DNA of 39,635 nucleotides from an uncultured Eubacteriales bacterium. GTDB lineage: Bacteria > Bacillota > Clostridia > Oscillospirales > Oscillospiraceae. The position numbers and the translations under genes are program-made. Shown here piece after piece: positions 1 through 7,800 of the stretch. Position 1 is the first letter of the stretch, and each line of letters begins with the position of its first letter. The stretch lies in NCBI GenBank assembly GCA_900316255.1, contig ONCI01000038.1:1-39635 (forward strand), given 5' to 3'. A model generated the notes under the pieces. It ran no database searches and was not told the DNA's origin. It saw only the letters and a program-made list of their open reading frames with translations.

Positions 1-786
1 TCCCTCGTGGCCGTCTCCCAGCCGGAGAAGCGCGAGGACGGCCCGCAGGCTGACGCCTGGGGCTATGTGGACGAGGACGGGGACGGCCTCATCCTGGTGC
101 CCATCAAGGGCGGCAGCTATTCCGGCTATATGCTCATCGTGCTGGATCCCTCCCGGGTGGTGCTGGGCTGCAAGCCCGAATCCATCGCCGACAAGGGCTA
201 CACCGTGCAGCAGTTTGTGGAAATGGCGGACGGAGTCGCCGGCATCAACGGCGGCGGCTTTGTGGACCCCAACGGCACGGGCGACGGCTCTGTGCCCGAC
301 ACGCTTATCGTGACCGGCGGCAAGATCTATAACGGCGGCAGCGGCGTGGGCAAGGGCTTTGTGGGCATCGACAGCGATTACATCCTCCATGTGGGCTTCA
401 AGTCCACCGAGGACGTGCGGGAATGGGATATCCAGGAGGGCTGCGGCTACGGCCCGATCCTGGTCATCAACGGCGAAATGGTGCCGGAGGATAATCTCAA
501 GAGCGGCCTGAACCCCCGCACCGCCATCGGCCAGCGCTCCGACGGGGCGATCCTGATGCTGGTCATCGAGGGGCGTCAGCCCTCCCGTCTGGGCGCCAGC
601 TACGTGGATGAGGCGGAACTGATGCTGCGCTTCGGCGCGGTGAACGCCTGCAACCTGGACGGCGGCTCCTCCACCATGATGTGGTTCAACGGTGAATACA
701 TCAACAACAGCGCTTCCGTCATCGGCATCCGGCCCATCCCCACCAGCTTCATCGTGCTGAAGGAAGGGAGGAACGGCAATGGCTAA
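1..786 (+). CDS. Phosphodiester glycosidase (NAGPA-domain) protein, 5' partial
   Basis: The reading frame is open from the first base, so the N-terminus lies outside the window; the GTG at position 7 need not be the start. The visible 260 or so residues form a NAGPA-type domain (phosphodiester alpha-N-acetylglucosaminidase family). Family-typical segments are seen in order: an INGGGF stretch near residue 80, NPRTAIGQ near residue 170, and ACNLDGGSSTMM near residue 215. Bacterial members are usually exported and act on sugar phosphodiesters in the envelope or exopolysaccharide; the substrate here is unknown. The stop overlaps the start of the next gene by 8 bases, so the two are probably translationally coupled. 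Confidence 0.85.
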   Translation, partial: SLVAVSQPEKREDGPQADAWGYVDEDGDGLILVPIKGGSYSGYMLIVLDPSRVVLGCKPESIADKGYTVQQFVEMADGVAGINGGGFVDPNGTGDGSVPDTLIVTGGKIYNGGSGVGKGFVGIDSDYILHVGFKSTEDVREWDIQEGCGYGPILVINGEMVPEDNLKSGLNPRTAIGQRSDGAILMLVIEGRQPSRLGASYVDEAELMLRFGAVNACNLDGGSSTMMWFNGEYINNSASVIGIRPIPTSFIVLKEGRNGNG

Positions 787-1879
787 GAACAGATCCGGAG
801 AGCCCAAAAAGCGTAAAAGCCGTTTCGGTTTGTTTCTTCTCATCTACGTCTGGGTCCTGCTGATCCTGGGCGGGATCGGTCTTTACAAGCTGCAGGACTT
901 CCTCAACGCCTATGAGGCCTCCCAGCCCAAATACGTCGTGGAGGAGTATGAGGGCTCCCTGCGGGAAGCGCCCTCGGAGGCCGCCCGTTGCGCCCTGGAG
1001 GAGATCGACTCCCGCATCCTCAGCGACGAGGAGAAGGAGACCTGGCTGCAGGAGCGGCTGGCCGAGATCCATCTCAGCAAGGACGCCTCCCTCAGTCGGG
1101 AGGACCATCAGGTCTATCGGATCAGGGACGCAGCGGGAGAGGAACTCGGCAGCGTGAGCTTCGAGCCGGTGGGCCAGGGCAAGTATTCCCTGCCGGTCTG
1201 GGACGTCACGGAGGAGGAATTTGATTTCTCCGCCTCCTACCGGACCCGGGAGATCACCGTCCCCTCGGATTACGCCGTCCTTCTGGGGGATTATCCCCTG
1301 GACAAGCACTGCATCGCGGAAAAGAACATTCCCTATGCCGCTCTGGAGGAGTGCTACCTCCACTATAAGGATCTTCCCACCATGGTCCGCTATGAGACCC
1401 CCTCCTTCGTAGGCGAGCCCGCGCTCCGCGTCCTGGACAGTGAGGGGAAGGAACTGGACCAGGAAGATCTGAACGAGGAAGCCTTCCTGGACCGCTGCAG
1501 CCCGGAGATCCGGGAGAAGGCGGAGGAGTTCATCCCCAAATTCATCGATCTCTACGTGCTCTATTCCGCGGACATTGAGGATTCTTACCGCTTCTATTTC
1601 TACCAGCTCCGTCCCCTGGTCCAGCCCAACAGCCCCCTCTACACCCGGCTGCGCATGGCCTTTGAGGGCCTGGGCTACACCGCCACCAAGGACGTGAGCC
1701 TGGACAGGGTGGACATCAACCGCATCACCGATCTGGGCAAGGACCGCTATCTGGTGGACGTGAGCTACGCCACCACGGTCACCGGCTCCGAGGGTCCCAT
1801 CCCCATGGAAGACCACGTGCTGCTGGTGCTCATCGACAACGACGGCACCCTCCTGGCAGACTCTCTCTATTACCTCTGA
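779..1879 (+). CDS. Membrane-anchored protein of unknown function
   Basis: I do not recognise the family. The 366-residue protein starts with a basic stretch (KKRKSR, about residues 10-15) followed by one hydrophobic segment (about 17-40), predicting a cytoplasmic N-terminus, one membrane helix and a large extracytoplasmic part. The rest is soluble and acidic, with no cysteine motif or catalytic signature I can name. It overlaps the upstream phosphodiester glycosidase gene by 8 bases, suggesting a shared envelope role (inference). A strong terminator follows 23 bases after the stop, so this is the last gene of its operon. Confidence 0.7.
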   Translation: MAKNRSGEPKKRKSRFGLFLLIYVWVLLILGGIGLYKLQDFLNAYEASQPKYVVEEYEGSLREAPSEAARCALEEIDSRILSDEEKETWLQERLAEIHLSKDASLSREDHQVYRIRDAAGEELGSVSFEPVGQGKYSLPVWDVTEEEFDFSASYRTREITVPSDYAVLLGDYPLDKHCIAEKNIPYAALEECYLHYKDLPTMVRYETPSFVGEPALRVLDSEGKELDQEDLNEEAFLDRCSPEIREKAEEFIPKFIDLYVLYSADIEDSYRFYFYQLRPLVQPNSPLYTRLRMAFEGLGYTATKDVSLDRVDINRITDLGKDRYLVDVSYATTVTGSEGPIPMEDHVLLVLIDNDGTLLADSLYYL

Positions 1880-1901
1880 GCGAAGGAAAACACAAAGAAT
1901 C

Positions 1902-1939
1902 AAGGCTCCCTTTCCCGGCACGGGAAAGGGAGCCTTTTT
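1902..1939 (+). terminator. Rho-independent terminator
   Basis: A perfect 16-bp stem (AAGGCTCCCTTTCCCG paired with CGGGAAAGGGAGCCTT) with loop GCA, running directly into TTTTT. It ends the glycosidase/membrane-protein operon. Confidence 0.93.
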
Positions 1940-1947
1940 GTTTTCCT

Positions 1948-2172
1948 GCCGGGCGGCTGATAGCCGCCCCTACGGCCGGAGGATCCTTTTTCGGTCAACC
2001 GCCCCTCACGCAGCCCATCCCTGTCGTAGGGGAGGGGCTTGTCCCCTCCCGGCGGAAACAGGCTTCGATCCCGGCAAAGGCGAGGCAAATACGGATGCGG
2101 CTGCGGATTCGCCCCGCCTTTCTTTGTGATTTTCGTCTTCCCGCCGGGCGGCCACAAGGGCCGCCCCTACGG
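1948..2172. repeat. Three REP-like palindromes with GTAG head
   Basis: Three units lie at 1948-1976 (minus), 2024-2055 (plus) and 2141-2172 (minus). Each reads CGTAGGGG into a GC-rich stem (for example GGGGAGGGG/CCCCTCCC), followed by CCGGCGG or similar. The GTAG head next to an imperfect palindrome is the form described for REP elements mobilised by REP-associated tyrosine transposases. Other units occur at 18977-19005, 19131-19162, 26165-26193, 31338-31370, 31380-31412, 34581-34614 and 34756-34783. There is no gene between 1880 and 2288. Confidence 0.75.
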
Positions 2173-2196
2173 GGGGCTTTGCGGGACGTCGGGGAC

Positions 2197-2224
2197 GAGA
2201 TCCTTCGCTGCGCTCAGGATGACA
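2197..2224. repeat. Dispersed GAGATCCTTCG...CTCAGGATGACA palindrome
   Basis: The unit starts GAGATCCTTCG and ends CTCAGGATGACA; ATCCT and AGGAT can pair. The same unit occurs twice, in opposite orientations, at 35828-35928. It is a different family from the GTAG palindromes. Confidence 0.6.
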
Positions 2225-2257
2225 GCGCGGGGGGCGCGGCAACCGGCTTTGAGGCAC

Positions 2258-2290
2258 AAAAAAAGCACAGGCTAAACGCCTGTGCTTTTT
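2258..2290 (-). terminator. Rho-independent terminator of the ylxM-ffh-rpsP-khpA operon
   Basis: Stem AAAAAGCACAGGC (2260-2272) pairs with GCCTGTGCTTTTT (2278-2290). On the minus strand it is followed by a T run (complement of 2258-2264). The khpA stop codon lies at its base. Confidence 0.9.
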
Positions 2291-2519
2291 AGTCGAGGAT
2301 CTCCACGGAGACCTTCTTGCCCTTTTTCTGGGCGACGGCCCGCATGAGAACGCGGATCTGCTTGACGATCCTTCCCTGCCGGCCAATGACCTTGCCCATA
2401 TCGCCGTCGGCGACGCGAACCTCGAAAACGGTCTCACCGTCGGCCTTGCGCTCGGTCACAGAGACCTCGTCGGGATGATCGACCAGGCTCTGTACGATGT
2501 AGGTCAAAAGTTCTTTCAT
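2289..2519 (-). CDS. khpA: KH-domain RNA-binding protein KhpA (YlqC family)
   Basis: A 76-residue single KH domain. The RNA-binding GxxG loop is VIGRQGR at about residues 44-50, inside the usual alpha-loop-alpha of small KhpA proteins. In other Firmicutes KhpA partners with KhpB (Jag) and influences cell-wall synthesis and division through RNA binding. It sits 18 bases downstream of rpsP, the standard position in Firmicutes, and is the last gene before the terminator. Length and context fit the family well. Confidence 0.93.
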   Translation of the reverse strand: MKELLTYIVQSLVDHPDEVSVTERKADGETVFEVRVADGDMGKVIGRQGRIVKQIRVLMRAVAQKKGKKVSVEILD

Positions 2520-2537
2520 GCCGGTAGAAACTCCTTT

Positions 2538-2774
2538 TTATGCCTCAAGCTTTTTCAGCAGGCCGCGGACGGTGTCGGTGGGCTGAGCGCCGTTGGCAAC
2601 CCAGTACTGCACGCGCTCCTGGTTGACAGTCAGCTTCTCGCCGTCGGCCATGGGATCGTAAGTGCCGAGCTCTTCGATGAAACGGCCATCACGGGGGCTG
2701 CGGGAATCAGCCACGACGATCCGGTAGTAAGGAGCCTTCTTGGCGCCCATTCTGCGAAGACGGATTTTAACCAT
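2538..2774 (-). CDS. rpsP: 30S ribosomal protein S16
   Basis: A 78-residue protein starting [10 protein letters not shown], the conserved S16 N-terminus, with the family-typical [16 protein letters not shown] segment. It is a small-subunit protein that helps assemble the 5' domain of 16S rRNA. The ATG at 2774 is preferred over upstream in-frame codons because GGAGGTG lies 9-11 bases before it and the conserved N-terminus begins there. It lies between ffh and khpA; the gap to ffh holds a palindromic element. Confidence 0.97.
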   Translation of the reverse strand: MVKIRLRRMGAKKAPYYRIVVADSRSPRDGRFIEELGTYDPMADGEKLTVNQERVQYWVANGAQPTDTVRGLLKKLEA

Positions 2775-2807
2775 TGTATGATTCACCTCCATAATGTAGT
2801 TAATAAA

Positions 2808-2912
2808 GAATAATGAAGACTGAAGAATTGTGGTGTGCCGCTTCGCGGCACGGATTTCAATTCGCCGCCGGAGGCGGCACCGCAATTATTTACCATTCAT
2901 TATTCATTATTC
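2808..2912. repeat. Nested palindromic element between ffh and rpsP
   Basis: Outer arms GAATAATGAA (2808-2817) and TTCATTATTC (2896-2905, with an overlapping second copy at 2903-2912). A second stem AATTGTGGTG (2826-2835) pairs with CACCGCAATT (2878-2887), with one mismatch. Inside are two perfect hairpins: GTGCCGC/GCGGCAC (2835-2851) and GCCGCC/GGCGGC (2864-2878). It fills almost the whole gap and looks like a small non-coding mobile palindrome inside an operon. Confidence 0.6.
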
Positions 2913-2916
2913 GTTT

Positions 2917-4302
2917 TTAAAACAGTCCTCCGAGGCCGGGGAAGCCGCCGCCTCCGCCGAGACCTCCCATGCCGCCCGTTTTGCCCATTTTCTTCTGCAG
3001 CTTCTTCATGTTCTTGCCGGAGAACTGCTTCATCATCTGCTGCAGGGCTTCAAACTGCTTGAGCAGGCGGTTGACCTCCACCACGCTGGTGCCGGAGCCG
3101 CCGGCGATGCGCTTTTTGCGGCTGGAGTTGAGGATGGCGGGATTGTCCCGCTCGGCCTGGGTCATGGAAAGGATGATGGCCTCCTGGCGGGCCAGGGCCT
3201 TTTCATCCATTTTGGCACCCTTCAGGGCCTTGGCGTCCACCCCGGGGATCATGCCGGCCAGGCCTTCCAGGTCGCCCATGCCCCGCAGCTGCTTCATCTG
3301 ATCCAGATAATCGCTGAGGGAGAAGCGGTTGGCGCGGAGCTTTTCCGCCGCCTCCAGGGCCTTCTTCTCATCAAAGCTCTGTTCGGCCTTTTCGATGAGG
3401 GTCAGCACGTCGCCCATGCCCAGGATGCGGGAAGCCATCCGGTCCGGATGGAAGGGCTCGATCTGATCCAGCTTCTCGCCCACGCCCATGAACTTGATGG
3501 GCTTGCCGGTGGCCGCCCGGATGGAGAGGGCCGCGCCGCCTCTGGCGTCGCCGTCCAGCTTGGAGAGCATAACGCCGGTGATGTCCAGGGCCTCGTCAAA
3601 GGCCGAGGCGGCGTTCACCGCGTCCTGACCGGTCATGGCGTCCACCACCAGCAGGATCTCCGCCGGCTCCACGGCGGCCTTGATGTTCTGCAGCTCCTGC
3701 ATCAGCGCCTCGTCGATGTGGAGGCGGCCGGCGGTGTCCAGGAACACCAGGTCGTTGCCGTGCTTTTTGGCATGCTCGATGCCCGCCTTGGCGATGTCCA
3801 CAGGATCGATCTGCCCCATCTGGAACACCGGGATGTCCAGCTGGGCGCCCACGGTCTCCAGCTGCTTGATGGCGGCGGGACGGTACACGTCGCAGGCCAC
3901 CAGTAGCGGCCGCTTGCCCTGCCGGCGCATGTAGCCGGCAAGCTTGGCGCCGTTGGTGGTTTTGCCCGCGCCCTGCAGGCCCACCAGCATCACAACGCTG
4001 GGGCTTTTGGAGGAGATGTTCAGCTTCTGATTCTCCCCGCCCATGAGAGCGCAGAGCTCCTCATTGACGATCTTGATGACCATCTGGGCCGGGTTCAGGG
4101 CCTCCAGCACGTCGGTGCCCACGGCCCGGTCGGTGACCTTTTTGGTGAAGTCCTTGACGACCTTATAGCTGACGTCCGCCTCCAGCAGCGCCATGCGCAC
4201 CTCGCGCATGGCCTCCTTCACGTCGGAGGCAGAGAGTCTTCCTTTGCCGCGCAGCCGCTTGAACGCGGCGCTCAGTTTGTCGGATAAGCTTTCAAATGCC
4301 AT
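2917..4302 (-). CDS. ffh: Signal recognition particle GTPase Ffh (SRP54)
   Basis: The 461-residue protein has the full SRP54 layout: N-terminal four-helix bundle (about 1-90), GTPase G domain with P-loop GLQGAGKTT (about residue 108), DTAGR (about 189) and SKLDGDARGG (about 247), then a methionine-rich M domain that binds SRP RNA and signal peptides. It targets nascent membrane and secreted proteins to FtsY/SecYEG. The C-terminus is a glycine-rich tail (GGMGGLGGGGGF), common in Firmicutes. It follows ylxM by 14 bases in the conserved ylxM-ffh order. Confidence 0.98.
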   Translation of the reverse strand: MAFESLSDKLSAAFKRLRGKGRLSASDVKEAMREVRMALLEADVSYKVVKDFTKKVTDRAVGTDVLEALNPAQMVIKIVNEELCALMGGENQKLNISSKSPSVVMLVGLQGAGKTTNGAKLAGYMRRQGKRPLLVACDVYRPAAIKQLETVGAQLDIPVFQMGQIDPVDIAKAGIEHAKKHGNDLVFLDTAGRLHIDEALMQELQNIKAAVEPAEILLVVDAMTGQDAVNAASAFDEALDITGVMLSKLDGDARGGAALSIRAATGKPIKFMGVGEKLDQIEPFHPDRMASRILGMGDVLTLIEKAEQSFDEKKALEAAEKLRANRFSLSDYLDQMKQLRGMGDLEGLAGMIPGVDAKALKGAKMDEKALARQEAIILSMTQAERDNPAILNSSRKKRIAGGSGTSVVEVNRLLKQFEALQQMMKQFSGKNMKKLQKKMGKTGGMGGLGGGGGFPGLGGLF

Positions 4303-4316
4303 GTTCTTTCCTCAAT

Positions 4317-4670
4317 TCAAACGTTCAAAAGCGTGTCCACGGTCTCCCGCATCTCCCGGGCCAGCTCGCTGGTCCTGCCTTCGCCGGACCGGGCCAGCTC
4401 CTGCAGCGGAGCCTGCAGGCTCTCCAGGCCCAGGCGGACCTGGCGGAAGCGGCGCAGCAGACCGGTCTTCTCCTCCATCTCTCTCATGGCGGCCTCCGCC
4501 CGGCGGATGTTGTCCCACACGCCCTGGCGGGACACCCCGGACTGCTCGGCGATCTCGGAAAGAGATAGATCCTCGTTCACATGCAGATCATAGCACTCCC
4601 GCTGCTTGTCGGTGAGAAGAGCGCCATAAAAGTCCAGCAGCATGGACTGCATCCATCGGCCTTCTTCCAC
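4317..4670 (-). CDS. ylxM: YlxM-family SRP-associated HTH protein
   Basis: A 117-residue all-helical protein of the UPF0122/YlxM family. It has the family core LLDFYGALLTDKQRECYDL, then a sigma-70 region 4-like helix-turn-helix (LSEIAEQSGVSRQGVWDNI). Its partner is the SRP pathway, as shown by its fixed position just before ffh. The GTG at 4670 is chosen because AGGGGGG lies 6 bases upstream; an in-frame TTG at 4688 has no ribosome binding site. The promoter at 4706-4734 gives a leader of about 30 bases. Confidence 0.9.
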   Translation of the reverse strand: MEEGRWMQSMLLDFYGALLTDKQRECYDLHVNEDLSLSEIAEQSGVSRQGVWDNIRRAEAAMREMEEKTGLLRRFRQVRLGLESLQAPLQELARSGEGRTSELAREMRETVDTLLNV

Positions 4671-4705
4671 AGCGATCCCCCCTGTCAAGCTTCACAGCTT
4701 TACAG

Positions 4706-4734
4706 ACTATACACCCTGTCCGTCTCCCTGTCAA
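4706..4734 (-). promoter_or_regulatory. Promoter of ylxM-ffh-rpsP-khpA
   Basis: On the minus strand TTGACA (4734-4729), 17-base spacer, TATAGT (4711-4706). Near-consensus housekeeping promoter, correctly placed for ylxM. Confidence 0.85.
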
Positions 4735-4828
4735 GTGTTTTTTCTTCACAGCGCCCTTCTGCATAGAAAATCCCGGGCTGGGAAAACTTGTCTTATCGTA
4801 TGGTTTCATAAGCAAGGAGAATTTGCCG

Positions 4829-7800
4829 ATGGAGAGCGTGTTGAATGCGTCCTATGTGGAAAACGAAAGGCTCCGCGCCTGCGGAGGGGCCGCGGCCAGG
4901 CTGCTGCCGCCCAGGGGCGAGATCCGCTGCCGGCGCCTGCTTCCCGCCGTCCGCAAGGCTCTGCGGGCGATCCGCCGCTGCTGCGGGCTGCTGCAAAAAC
5001 GGGCGGAGACGGCAGCCGAGGTCCCTGCCGCCTGGGAATGGCTGCTGGACAACGAGTATCTGGCCCGGCGTGAGGCCATCAGCGCCGCGGGGGATCTTCG
5101 CGGCAGGGACGCGCTCCGCCGCAGTTCCGAGGGCCCGCTGATCCTGGCGCTGGCCCGGTCCCTGCTGCTGGCGGGAAGGGGCGAAGTCACAGAGGCGCGG
5201 GCCGCGCTCTTTCTGGAGGGCTTCCAGACGGTCACGCCCCTGCGCCGGGCCGAGCTGCGCTGTTTTCCCGCGGCGCTGCGCCTGACCGTTCTGGAGGAGC
5301 TGGCAGCCCTCTCCGGAGAGCTCTCCCGCAGCGGTTCTCCCGAGGACTATGCCGAGGGCCTGGAGGCGCTGTTCACCACCCTGCGGCTCTTCTCCACCCT
5401 GGATGCGGAGGAGCTGCTCACCGGGGCGGACCGCTGCCACGCCATCCTCTCCCGGGACCCGGCCGGGATCTTCCCCCGCATGGACGCCGACTCTCGCCGG
5501 GACTATCTCTGCCGGCTGGAGAAGCTGGCCCGCCTCCGGGGGCAGGAGGAGCCGGCCTTTGCCGCCGCCCTGCTGCGGGAGGCGGAGGAGAGGAATGTAC
5601 ACGTGGGAGAGCTGCTTTTCCCCCGGGCAGGAGAGGCTCCCGCCCGGCTCTGTACCGCTTTCAGCCTGCTGATGACGCTGGTCCTCAGTCTGCTGCTGGC
5701 CTTTTCCCGGGGCGGTCCCCTTGCGGCTGTGCTGCTGCTCCTCCCCGTCTGGCAGCTGGTAAAGGACGGACTGGACCTGCTGCTCTCCCGCCTCTGCCCC
5801 CGGCGGCGTCTGCCCCGGATGGATCTGCGGGAGGGGGTGCCGCCGGAGGGCCGGACCCTTTGCGTGATCTCGGCGCTCCTCACCGGGGAGGAGGAAGCCC
5901 GGCGGCTCTGCCGGCGGCTGGAGGAGCAGCGCATGGCCGCCCGCCGGGAGGGGCCGGAGCTGCTCTTCGGCCTGCTTGCCGACCTGCCGGAGGCCCAAAC
6001 GGAAACCGCCCCGGGAGACGACGCCCTCCTCCGGGCCGCGAAAACCGGGATCGAAGCGCTGAACGCCCGATACGGCGGCGGCTTCTTTCTCTTCACCCGA
6101 CCCCGCTCCTTTGACGGGCAGCTCTGGACCGGCCGGGAACGGAAGCGGGGCGCCCTGCTGGAGCTGGCCGCCCTCTGCGCCGGAGAAAAAAGCGCACTCT
6201 CCGTCACGGGAGATCCGGCCCCGCTTCGGGGCGTCCGTTTTCTGCTGACTCTGGACAGCGACAGCGTCCTCAGCCCCGGATCTGCCGGGGAGCTGATCGG
6301 GGCCATGCTCCATCCCATGAACCGACCCCGGATCGACGAAAAGACCGGTCTCGTCACCGCCGGTCACGGGGTGATCCAGCCCCGGCTCATCGTCGAGCCG
6401 GAGAGCGCATGCGCGACGGACTTCGCCCTGGTCTTTGCCGGACCCGGGGGCAGCGACCCCTACGGCTGCCTCTGGGGAGAGGGGAATCAGGACGCCTTCG
6501 GCAGCTGCGGCTTTGCGGGCAAGGGCATCCTGGACCTGCGCTCCCTGCTGCGCTGCTCCGCCCGGCACATCCCGCCCGGGCGGGTGCTGAGCCACGACGC
6601 AGTGGAAGGGGCCCTGCTCCGGGGCGCTTATGTGGGGGAGGCCGAGTGCGCCGACCATTTCCCCGCAAAGCCCCTTGCCTACTATAAACGGCTGCACCGC
6701 TGGGTGCGGGGGGACTGGCAGAACCTGCCCTTCGCCTTTTCCCGGACTCTTCCCGAGACGGCCCGGAGGCGGCTGCGGGAGAACCTGCTGCGCAGTCTTC
6801 TGCCTCCGGCCACGCTTCTCGCCATTCTGGCGGGCTTCTTTCTCCCCGGCAGTCCCCTGGTCATCGCCGCCTGGGCGGCGCTGCTGGCCCTGCTGGACCG
6901 GCTGCTGCTGGCTCTGCTCGCCGAGAGCCGGCGCCGGGCAGGCCGGGAGCGGCGTTTTTCCCGCCTCCTCACCGGCATGGGCGGCGCCATCGTGCAGACC
7001 TTTCTGCGGCTCTGGCTGCTGCCCTATGAGGCCTGGATCTGTCTCTCGGCCCTGGTCACCGCCCTCTGGCGGATGACGGTCAGCCACAAAAGGCTCCTCC
7101 AGTGGCAGACCGCCGCCCAGGCCGAGCAGGGCCGGGGCGGGCTGCCGGCCTATTGCCGCGCCTTTCTGCCCGCGGAGGCCCTGGGTCTCCTGTGCCTGCT
7201 GCTCTCCCCGGGGATCCTGGGCCGCTCCGCAGGCCTCCTGTGGCTCCTGTCCCCGGCGGCGGCCTGCGCTCTGGGTCTCCCCGCCGGGAAAGAGTCTTCC
7301 CTTTCCTCCGCCGATCGGGAGGAACTGCTGCGCCTCACAGAGCAGAGCTTTCGGTATTACCGGGACTTCTGCCGGGAGGAGGATCACTTTCTCCCGCCGG
7401 ACAATTTCCAGGAGCAGCCGCCGGTGGGTCTGGCCCACCGCAGCTCCCCCACCAACATCGGCATGGCCATGGTCGCCGCCGTCTCGGCGGAGGCCATGGG
7501 CTTCTGCCCCCGGGCGGAGGCTCTGGCCCTTCTCTCCCGCATCACGGACACGCTGGAGTGTCTGCCCCGCTTCCGGGGGCATTTTTACAATTGGTACGAT
7601 ACCCGCAGCCTCTCGCCTCTGCTGCCCGCCTGTCTCTCCACCGTGGACAGCGGCAACCTCTGCGCAAGCCTCATCACCGTGGAGCAGGCCCTTCTTTCCT
7701 GGGGCGAGGCGGCACTGGCAAAGCGGCTCAGGCGGCTCTCGGAGGAGATGGACTTCTCCTTCCTCTATGATCCCGGGCGGAATCTTTTCTATATCTCCTA

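Noticed and set aside
749-1921. A 390-codon minus-strand open frame
   Set aside because: Antisense to the membrane-anchored protein gene; no ribosome binding site or recognisable domain, and it runs into the terminator.
1948-2224. Closely spaced repeats that could suggest a CRISPR array
   Set aside because: Units are palindromes in both orientations with irregular spacing and no uniform spacers; no cas gene is in the window.
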